Assembly: GCA_937923585.1 (NCBI GenBank)
Contig: CALDSM010000589.1
Coordinates: forward strand, 1 to 10,652
Length of the DNA: 10,652 nt
Source of the DNA: an uncultured bacterium
GTDB lineage: Bacteria; Hydrogenedentota; Hydrogenedentia; Hydrogenedentales; CAITNO01
Reading direction: 5' to 3'
The notes below the pieces were generated by a model that saw nothing but the letters and a program-made list of their open reading frames with translations, did not search any database and was not told the DNA's origin. The position numbers were made by a program, and so were the translations under genes. Shown here one piece after another: positions 1 to 5,261 of this stretch (positions are counted from its first letter, which is position 1; every line of letters starts with the position of its first letter).

Positions 1-552
1 ATCGTTGCCGCGCCCACCGAACCGGTGCCCGTGGGGGGGCGGGAGATTAAACTCCCCGGCAAACCGCTGGCCTGTGTGTACCGGCGCGATTCGGCGCTGC
101 CGCGCGTGTGTATGGCTCCCGGGGCCAGCGTGCCGCCCGAGGGCGTTTCCATGCTTGATGCCGTGTGCTCGATGGACCCGAGAGCGGGGTGTCTTGTGGA
201 AGACAGGCCCTTTTCCGGCGGAGATGCATTTCGGCCCCTGCCTTTCGAGCGCCGGTCCCCCGGCGACCTGACCACACGGTTTAAGAGTGAGAAAGGCGGT
301 GTGGTCCTCATTTCCCAGGCATGGCACCCCGACTGGCGCGCCACCGACCACGGCAAGCCCGTGGAGGTGCGCCGGGTCAATTATGATTTTGTCGGCGTGT
401 GCGTGGGTCCCGGAGAGCATGAAGTCCGCGTGTGGTATTGGCCCTGGGATTTCTATCTGGGATGCTACATCGCCGCGGTGGCCTGGACCGTGCTCGCCGT
501 GGCCGGGGTATGGACCGGATGGAGGCGGCTGCGCCCGGCAAGCGCCGCTTGA
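1..552 (+). CDS. YfhO-like multi-pass membrane protein, C-terminal part (cut by window edge)
   Basis: The reading frame is open from base 1 to the TGA at 550-552 and gives 183 residues, so the start lies outside the window. The visible part matches the C-terminal end of YfhO/GT-C-type membrane proteins. It is a soluble, probably extracytoplasmic beta-rich segment with the typical closing pattern (GGVVLISQAWHPDWRATDHG, residues of the type 'PGW.A..DG.PV.V..' then 'G.HEVRVWY'), followed by one last membrane helix around IAAVAWTVLAVAGVW and a short basic tail. The neighbouring gene at 672-2972 is a tandem paralogue, about 80% identical over roughly 158 aligned residues by hand count. Family members are thought to transfer sugars or other groups from lipid-linked donors to envelope polymers; the substrate cannot be read here. 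The tail is shorter than the paralogue's because of a one-base length difference just before the stop. Confidence 0.85.
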   Translation: MVAAPTEPVPVGGREIKLPGKPLACVYRRDSALPRVCMAPGASVPPEGVSMLDAVCSMDPRAGCLVEDRPFSGGDAFRPLPFERRSPGDLTTRFKSEKGGVVLISQAWHPDWRATDHGKPVEVRRVNYDFVGVCVGPGEHEVRVWYWPWDFYLGCYIAAVAWTVLAVAGVWTGWRRLRPASAA

Positions 553-671
553 TTCCGAAATACCGGAAACGATACTTCCCGGCGGTGCCCGTCCGTGGTT
601 CTTCCGTTTTTGGGCGGAGGTATGGGCCGGGACCATTCAGCAGGAAATGTTGTGTGACGGAGGTTCAAGCA

Positions 672-2972
672 GTGTTCGGTTCCCCTTGTTCGCGATGGCA
701 GACGCCTTTTTGCCTGCTCCTGCTTGTCACCGCCACAGTCCTATTCTTTCACCGCGTTTTGCTGCACCCGGACCAGGCGCTCTGGACGCTGGACATAGCC
801 GACTCCCACAGCGAGTTCAAGTTCGTGCAATGGCATAGCATTGCGGACTGGGGGCGGTTTCCTCTTTGGGATCCGACCATCTTTTGCGGCAAATCCATCG
901 TCGGAGACTCGCTTCAGGCCGTACTGAATTTTCCGCAATGGCTGTTCTGGGCGACGCCATCACCGGTCCTGTTTGGGTGGATGCTCTGGTTCTACGCCAC
1001 CATCGGCGCGTGGGGAATGTTCTTTTTCGCAAAGAAAAAGGGGTGTGATGCGCCGGGTGCCCTGTTGGCGGCGGTCGTCTTTGTGCTGGGGGGAAAGACG
1101 GCCGGGCATCTCTTTGCCGGACATTTGGAAGTGCTTGCCACGATGCTGTGTCTTCCCTGGATTATGCTGGCCGCCGAGAGGGTGCTGGAGAAGCCTTCTC
1201 TCCTCCGGGCGGGCCTGTTCGGGGCGGTCCTGGCCCTCGTGTGTACCTGCGGCAGTGTTCAAATCATGTACTGGCATTTCCTGTTTGTCAGCGGCTATGC
1301 GGCGTTGTGGCTGATCGCGGGAATTCGTTCGCAGGGAAGGTCCGCCACCCTGCGCTCCGCGCTGGCCTTTGCGGCGGGCATTCTGTCCTTTCTCGTCTTT
1401 GCCGCTCCCTGGTGGTTTCCCATAGTTCGCCAAACCCTGCTGCTGGCCGCCCGCGCACGGGGCACCGACTACCAGTTCGCGAGTTCGTTCAGTCCGCAAT
1501 ACGCGGATTTGCTCCATCTCATCTGGCCGCTTCACGGAGTTCCCCCGCTGACCCCGGCGCCGCCCGCCAGGGCTTTCTGGGAGAGGACGCTCTATCTGGG
1601 GACGGTTCCGCTGGTCCTGATGCTGTCCGCGTGTCTGTGCTCCAGGAAGAACCGTTCCGTCGTTGTTGTCATGGCCGTGCTCACCGCCCTCACCTTCCTC
1701 CTGGCCCTGGGCAGTAATGGCCCCCTGTTCTGGCTGGCCACACGCGTGGTTCCCGGTCTTGAAATGTTCCGATGCCCCGGAAGGCTGCTCTTCTACACGG
1801 CGTTTTCGGGTGCCCTGCTTTCCGGGCTGTTGCTGTCCGAAGGGGGGGCGATGAAAAGAAGATGGGTGCTTCCCGTCCTTTCCGGCGCGCTGCTGCTGGC
1901 GGTCATCGCCGGAACACTCCTGCTGTGGCGGACCGAGCACACGCCGATACCCCACGTCCGGCTTCCCGTCGTTGTGCTGGCCCTGTTCGGCATGGTGTCG
2001 CTGTTCTGGGCATGCAGGCGTGTGCCGGATTCCCTGTGGAAGGCTGCCATCCTGCTGCTGGCCTGCGGCGACCTGTTTGTGATCTGGCAGGACCACATGA
2101 TGGTGGTCCCAACGCAGAGCCTTTTCAAGAACACACCGGTCCTGAAGTTCCTTGCGGAGCAGCGGCGGGACGGGGAGTTTCGGCTGCTCGCGCCCAGAAC
2201 CGTGGTCAGCCAGAGCGACGCGGCGCGACTGGGTCTTGAAATTGCGTCCGGATATCACCCGGGCATTTACGGACGCCACCTGGACCTTTACAAGGCCGTC
2301 TGGAAATCCGACAGGTCCACTTCGACCCTGCTCAGGGACCACATCCCGCGCGAAATCGAACACCCGGTCCTTCTTGACCTCATGAACGTCGTCTATCTGG
2401 TTGCGGGGCCGAACGACCGGGGACTCGCCGGGGTGAAGGCGACGGAACTTGCCGGCGGGGAGGGCGCGTTGCCTGCACGGGTATACCGGCGCGATTCGGC
2501 GTTGCCGCGCGTGTGCATCGTTCCCGGTGCCGCCCTGCCCCCGGAGGGTGTTTCCATGCTTGACGCAGTGTGCGATTTGGACCCGAGGGCGGGCTGTCTT
2601 GTGGACGACCGTCCGTTTCAGGGCGGCGATGCGTTTCATCCGCTGTCCTTTGAGCGCCGGTCTCCCGGCGACCTGACCGTGCGGTTCAACAGTGCGCAAG
2701 GCGGCGTGGTATTGGTCTCGCAGGCGTGGCATCCCGACTGGCGCGCCACGGACCACGGTCGGCCGGTGGAAGTGCGCCGGGTAAACTACAACTTCGTCGG
2801 GGTCTGTGTCAGTCCGGGAGCGCATGAAATTCGCGTGTGGTACTGGCCCTGGGATTTCTATCTGGGATGCTGCATTGCGGCGGCGGCCTGGGTGCTGTTT
2901 GCGGTGTTGGGGGCGCGGACCGGATGGAGCAAACTCCGTCCGGCGGGGGCGCTTGACTCCCGGACCGGATGA
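672..2972 (+). CDS. YfhO-like (GT-C superfamily) integral membrane protein, tandem paralogue of the upstream gene
   Basis: GTG at 672 is chosen as the start because GGAGG (659-663) lies 8 bases upstream; this gives 766 residues. The frame is open further upstream, but only inside the previous gene, and GTG 654 has a weaker site. The first membrane helix is at about residues 11-30. It is followed by a first outer loop with acidic residues (D41, D44) and the family-like pattern GRFPLWDPTIFCG (61-73), then many hydrophobic helices up to about residue 475. After these comes a large soluble C-terminal part with HPDWRATDHG from residue 687, and a final helix near the C-terminus (YLGCCIAAAAWVLFAVLG). 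This layout, and a length near that of YfhO proteins, fits a GT-C-fold glycosyltransferase-like envelope protein. Its donor and acceptor are unknown. The stop is 52 bases before the uroD-like gene, so the two could be co-transcribed. The final residues (ALDSRTG) come from a frame not used in the upstream copy. Confidence 0.85.
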   Translation: MFGSPCSRWQTPFCLLLLVTATVLFFHRVLLHPDQALWTLDIADSHSEFKFVQWHSIADWGRFPLWDPTIFCGKSIVGDSLQAVLNFPQWLFWATPSPVLFGWMLWFYATIGAWGMFFFAKKKGCDAPGALLAAVVFVLGGKTAGHLFAGHLEVLATMLCLPWIMLAAERVLEKPSLLRAGLFGAVLALVCTCGSVQIMYWHFLFVSGYAALWLIAGIRSQGRSATLRSALAFAAGILSFLVFAAPWWFPIVRQTLLLAARARGTDYQFASSFSPQYADLLHLIWPLHGVPPLTPAPPARAFWERTLYLGTVPLVLMLSACLCSRKNRSVVVVMAVLTALTFLLALGSNGPLFWLATRVVPGLEMFRCPGRLLFYTAFSGALLSGLLLSEGGAMKRRWVLPVLSGALLLAVIAGTLLLWRTEHTPIPHVRLPVVVLALFGMVSLFWACRRVPDSLWKAAILLLACGDLFVIWQDHMMVVPTQSLFKNTPVLKFLAEQRRDGEFRLLAPRTVVSQSDAARLGLEIASGYHPGIYGRHLDLYKAVWKSDRSTSTLLRDHIPREIEHPVLLDLMNVVYLVAGPNDRGLAGVKATELAGGEGALPARVYRRDSALPRVCIVPGAALPPEGVSMLDAVCDLDPRAGCLVDDRPFQGGDAFHPLSFERRSPGDLTVRFNSAQGGVVLVSQAWHPDWRATDHGRPVEVRRVNYNFVGVCVSPGAHEIRVWYWPWDFYLGCCIAAAAWVLFAVLGARTGWSKLRPAGALDSRTG

Positions 2973-2980
2973 ATTGATAC

Positions 2981-3007
2981 TTGGGCGGCGACATTTGGGC
3001 CGCCCAA
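2981..3007 (+). other. Perfect 9-bp hairpin between the YfhO-like and uroD-like genes
   Basis: TTGGGCGGC (2981-2989) is perfectly complementary to GCCGCCCAA (2999-3007), with a 9-base loop. It starts 8 bases after the YfhO-like stop and ends 4 bases before the GGAGA ribosome site (3012-3016) of the next gene. There is no T-run, so it is not a standard intrinsic terminator. It could protect the upstream mRNA end or affect access to the downstream ribosome site. The structure is seen directly; any role is inference. Confidence 0.5.
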
Positions 3008-3024
3008 TCCCGGAGAACATGCAC

Positions 3025-4032
3025 ATGAACGGTTACGAGCGCATTCGCGCCTGCATTGAAGGCAAAGCGACGGACGTCATTCCTTTCATGCCCATCACCA
3101 TGATGTTTGCGGCGGACCACATCGGGGTGCCCTACGGCCAATATGCCGCCGATTACCGCCTGCTGGTGGAGGGGCAGGTGCGCGTTGCCGAAGACCATGA
3201 CTTTGACTTCGTTTCCTGCATTTCCGACCCGGCCCGCGAGTCGGCGGACTGCGGTGCGGCCGTGGTGTGGTTCGATGACCAGCCGCCCGCGCTGGACGAG
3301 GGCAACGCGCTGCTGGCCGACAAGGCCGCGCTCGCGGGACTGAAACAGCCCGACCCTCTTGGGGGCGGGCGCATGACCGACCGCGTCAATGCCGCGGCGT
3401 TGTTTCGCGAGAAGGTCGGCGGGGTGAATCTGATCGAGGGCTGGGTGGTGGGACCCATCGCGCTGGCGGCCGGCCTGCGCGGCATCAACCATGTCATGAT
3501 GGATTTCTTCGAGGACCCCGGTTTCGTGCATGACCTCATGGCCTTTGCCGTCGAGACCGGACTGGCCTTTGCGAAGGCGCAAATCGAGGCGGGCGCGGAC
3601 ATTATCGGCGTGGGCGATGCGGCGGCCTCGCTGGTTGGCCCCATGATTTACGGCGAGTATGTCTGGCAGTATGAGTCGCGACTGATTGAGGGCATTCAGG
3701 CCGCCGGGGGTATGGCGCGGCTGCACATTTGCGGCAACACGTCGCCGATTCTGGAGGGCATGGGCCGGTTGGGATGTGAGATTGTGGACCTTGACCACAT
3801 GGTGAGCATGGCCGACGCGCGCGCGGCCATGGGACCGGACCAGGTGCTGCTGGGCAACATAGATCCGGTTTCCCTGCTGCGCAATGGGACACCGAAAGGC
3901 ATCCGGACGGCGCTGACCGGCTGCCGCGCGGCCTGCGGTGCCCCTTACATCGTCAGCGCAGGCTGCGAAGTGGTTCGCGACACGCCGCTGGAAAACCTCC
4001 GCGCCATGCACGACTTCGCCCGCCACCGGTAG
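3025..4032 (+). CDS. Uroporphyrinogen decarboxylase-fold protein, MtaA/CmuA-type methyltransferase-like
   Basis: ATG 3025 is preferred over ATG 3019 because GGAGA (3012-3016) is then 8 bases away rather than 2. The product has 335 residues, normal for the family. It opens with NGYERIRACIEGKATDVIP, the usual start of UroD-fold proteins, and ends with the helical PLENLRAMHDFARHR. The RQAGR-type substrate motif of true HemE is absent. Instead His234-x-Cys236 (in LHICGN) and Cys314 (in SAGCEV), 77 residues apart, reproduce the H-x-C-xn-C zinc-ligand pattern known from MtaA/MtbA/CmuA corrinoid-dependent methyltransferases, which move methyl groups from corrinoid proteins to a thiol. I infer methyl or alkyl transfer rather than haem synthesis. 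No corrinoid-binding protein or partner methyltransferase is encoded in the window, so the substrate is open. The TAG stop is also the first three bases of the downstream inverted repeat. Confidence 0.85.
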   Translation: MNGYERIRACIEGKATDVIPFMPITMMFAADHIGVPYGQYAADYRLLVEGQVRVAEDHDFDFVSCISDPARESADCGAAVVWFDDQPPALDEGNALLADKAALAGLKQPDPLGGGRMTDRVNAAALFREKVGGVNLIEGWVVGPIALAAGLRGINHVMMDFFEDPGFVHDLMAFAVETGLAFAKAQIEAGADIIGVGDAAASLVGPMIYGEYVWQYESRLIEGIQAAGGMARLHICGNTSPILEGMGRLGCEIVDLDHMVSMADARAAMGPDQVLLGNIDPVSLLRNGTPKGIRTALTGCRAACGAPYIVSAGCEVVRDTPLENLRAMHDFARHR

Positions 4033-4156
4033 GGTGCGTGAAGGGGCGCAAAGCGCCATGCAACGCACCGTACCCACACCCCGTTCCACCGTTCCCACGC
4101 TTCACTTGGGGAAGACGGTGCGTTACGGGGTGCTTTGCACCCCTTCACGCACCCTA
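4030..4156. repeat. Head-to-head pair of REP-like hairpins (BIME-like element)
   Basis: Two 42-base arms (4030-4071 and 4115-4156) are inverted copies matching at 37 of 42 positions, separated by 43 bases. Each arm is itself a hairpin. Arm 2 (4117-4153) is GGTGCGT, a 3-base internal loop, GGGGTGC, loop TTT, GCACCCC, a 3-base internal loop, ACGCACC. Arm 1 (4033-4069) has the same plan with GGGGCGC/GCGCC and some decay. Paired inverted imperfect palindromes of this size are the form of REP/BIME elements mobilised by RAYT transposases. No such transposase is in the window. The element starts at the stop codon of the uroD-like gene and may act as its 3' mRNA stabiliser or terminator. Confidence 0.75.
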
Positions 4157-4177
4157 CAGATGGTCGTTTTTGTTCAT

Positions 4178-4345
4178 TTCCAATTAAAATCAGGCAATAT
4201 TTAGTAAGAAAGCATAAGAATTCAAGTAAAAATCTTTGAGATTCAACTAAAATTAATCAAATTTTAGTTGGATAACAATAAAGATTACACAAAATTGTAT
4301 TAATTCCAATTGAAATGTATTATACTTTAGTTGAAATTGGTCTAT
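4178..4345. repeat. AT-rich array of eight diverged units with exact 21-bp period
   Basis: Cut into consecutive 21-base units from 4178, all eight align without gaps on a 13-base core, consensus WTYYARTTRAAAT. Examples are TTCCAATTAAAAT (4178), ATTCAAGTAAAAA (4220), ATTCAACTAAAAT (4241), TTCCAATTGAAAT (4304) and CTTTAGTTGAAAT (4325). Core positions 5 and 11 are A in all eight units. The units at 4199, 4262 and 4283 are the most diverged. GC is 37/168 by hand count (about 22%), against more than 60% around it. The best cores are near-palindromic (TTCAATTGAA type). The phase ends at the TATAAT box of the next gene. The period equals two DNA helical turns, so all sites face one side of the helix. 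Confidence 0.65.
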
Positions 4346-4348
4346 AAT
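4343..4348 (+). promoter_or_regulatory. Candidate -10 box (TATAAT) for the FN3-domain gene
   Basis: A perfect TATAAT lies at the downstream edge of the AT-rich array, 92 bases before the ATG at 4441. No good -35 hexamer sits 16-18 bases upstream (4319-4326 reads only ATTATACT), so strength would depend on the AT-rich upstream DNA or an activator. The implied transcript start is near 4355, giving a leader of about 85 bases. Confidence 0.45.
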
Positions 4349-4373
4349 GAGTTTCATCTAGGTGGTCTTGGGT

Positions 4374-4392
4374 CCCGTCTGTGGCAGATGGG
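4374..4392 (+). promoter_or_regulatory. Hairpin in the 5' leader of the FN3-domain gene
   Basis: CCCGTCTG (4374-4381) pairs with CAGATGGG (4385-4392) around a TGG loop: eight pairs including one G-T wobble. It lies about 20 bases after the inferred transcript start and 35 bases before the ribosome site AAGGAG (4427-4432), so it does not mask that site. It could stabilise the transcript or be a protein-binding leader structure; function is inference. Confidence 0.4.
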
Positions 4393-4440
4393 GCCGCGTT
4401 CCTGGTGATGGAAGTCCTTTTAACACAAGGAGATGCTGCC

Positions 4441-5049
4441 ATGGCGCGTTTTCCCCTCACAGAAGGTGAGATTGTGTTATTGGCCCATTCGGTGGCCAGC
4501 GGTTTGACCGCGCAGCCGGGGATCTTTCCCGATCCGCCGGTGGCCGCAGGGGATTTGGCGGCGGCGGTGGAGGCTTATAAGGCCGCAAAAGTGGCGGTGT
4601 TCAAGGCACAGGCGGCCCACAAGGAGGCGGTGCGGGCGAAGGACGCCGCCTTGCGGGCATTAAAGACGGACCTGCGCTGTGACTTGCGGTACGCCGAATA
4701 TACCGCGGGCGGGGACGCGGGCAAACTGGCGACCTTGGGCTGGAACGGCCGCGCGGCACGGACCCGGCTGGCGGTGCCGGGCCAGCCGGGATTGCTGGTC
4801 ATGACGGAGCAGGAGAAGGACCGGGTGGTGCTGCGTTGGAAAAAGCCGGATGACGGCGGGGAGGTGTCGGCGTATGCGGTGGAACGGCGGGTGTCGCCCG
4901 ACGGGGTATGGGAACCGGCGGGCATGGCGGTGAAGCCGCAGGCGGTGCTGGAAAATCAGCCGCGCGGCAGGGATTTGCAGTACCGGGTCATGGCGGTCAA
5001 CAGGGCCGGGGCCGGTCCGGCGGGGAACACGGTCTCGGCGGTGCTGTGA
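4441..5049 (+). CDS. Small cytosolic protein with alpha-helical N-terminus and C-terminal fibronectin type III domain
   Basis: ATG 4441 is chosen because AAGGAG (4427-4432) is 8 bases upstream; a GTG at 4381 in the same frame has no such site and lies within the leader hairpin. The product has 202 residues. Residues 1-35 begin MARFPLTEGEIVLLAHSV and contain the FPDPPV segment. Residues 38-80 are Ala/Lys/Glu-rich and strongly helical, possibly coiled coil, followed by LRYAEYTAG and TLGWNGR. Residues about 113-202 are an FN3 sandwich: Trp133 in VVLRWKKP, Tyr181 in YRVMAVNRAGAGPAG, and the usual NRAG turn. There is no signal peptide or membrane segment, so it should be cytosolic, which is unusual for FN3. 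I recall similar short FN3 proteins in other environmental bacteria but know no established function. It appears to be transcribed alone from the AT-rich array promoter. Confidence 0.8.
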   Translation: MARFPLTEGEIVLLAHSVASGLTAQPGIFPDPPVAAGDLAAAVEAYKAAKVAVFKAQAAHKEAVRAKDAALRALKTDLRCDLRYAEYTAGGDAGKLATLGWNGRAARTRLAVPGQPGLLVMTEQEKDRVVLRWKKPDDGGEVSAYAVERRVSPDGVWEPAGMAVKPQAVLENQPRGRDLQYRVMAVNRAGAGPAGNTVSAVL

Positions 5050-5058
5050 CGGGGCCTG

Positions 5059-5104
5059 CCGCGCCGGTTGGCATGGCGCGGGCACGCAGGGGGCTTTGCC
5101 TGCG
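5059..5104 (+). terminator. GC-rich tandem hairpins just after the FN3 gene
   Basis: Ten bases after the stop, CCGCGCC (5059-5065) pairs with GGCGCGG (5075-5081) around a 9-base loop. Next, CGCAGG (5085-5090) pairs with CCTGCG (5099-5104). A third small stem, CCGGC/GCCGG, lies at 5106-5120. There is no T-run, so this is not a classical intrinsic terminator, but it is a plausible 3' end or factor-dependent stop. Apart from these stems and the promoter described separately, the 5050-5261 spacer shows no gene. Confidence 0.35.
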
Positions 5105-5179
5105 ACCGGCGGTCTGCCGGGCAGTGGGGCTGCGGGAATCCGCGTTCGTGTGCCGGGGTGGCCTGCGTCGCCCCCGGAG

Positions 5180-5209
5180 TTGAGCCCCGCCCCGCGCGGC
5201 GGGTACACT
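5180..5209 (+). promoter_or_regulatory. Candidate sigma-70-type promoter for the symporter gene
   Basis: TTGAGC (5180-5185) and TACACT (5204-5209) are separated by 18 bases, each matching 4 of 6 consensus positions. The expected transcript start is near 5216, leaving a leader of about 46 bases before ATG 5262. The spacer is very GC-rich. The prediction is moderate and rests only on the hexamers. Confidence 0.35.
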
Positions 5210-5215
5210 GGCGCG

Positions 5216-5230
5216 CCGGAAGACTTCCGG
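5216..5230. promoter_or_regulatory. Perfect 15-bp palindrome at the inferred transcript start of the symporter gene
   Basis: CCGGAAGACTTCCGG has two perfect 7-base arms around a single central base. A one-base loop is too tight for a full RNA hairpin, so a DNA operator for a dimeric repressor is the simpler reading. It begins about 7 bases after the candidate -10 box, where a bound repressor would block initiation. Only the palindrome is observed; the operator role is inference. Confidence 0.35.
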
Positions 5231-5261
5231 TTCGGTCTCGATTGCGGAAAGGAGTGTCAGC

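Noticed and set aside
577..632. Long-range inverted repeat TCCCGGC/GCCGGGA after the first YfhO-like gene
   Set aside because: Only 7 bp with a 42-base loop and poor internal pairing; expected by chance in GC-rich DNA.
432..671. Longer start for the second YfhO-like gene at ATG 432
   Set aside because: This would overlap the previous gene by 120 bases and add a non-hydrophobic Arg-rich leader; GTG 672 has GGAGG at 8-base spacing directly before the first membrane helix.
960..3026. 688-codon minus-strand open frame opposite the YfhO-like gene
   Set aside because: It is antisense to a clear membrane-protein gene; its product is rich in Arg, Gln, Gly and Pro with no recognisable domain, as expected for a GC-rich shadow frame.
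3025..4032. Annotation as HemE (true uroporphyrinogen decarboxylase)
   Set aside because: The N-terminal RQAGR-type motif is absent and the zinc-ligand residues of the methyltransferase branch are present.
2809..4098. 429-codon minus-strand open frame opposite the uroD-like gene
   Set aside because: It runs through the REP-like hairpin and opposite a well-supported gene, with His/Arg/Gly-rich low-complexity composition and no motif.
4178..4345. CRISPR array reading of the AT-rich repeats
   Set aside because: The units are only 21 bp, diverged and directly abutting, with no constant repeat, no unique spacers of 30 or so bases, and no cas gene.
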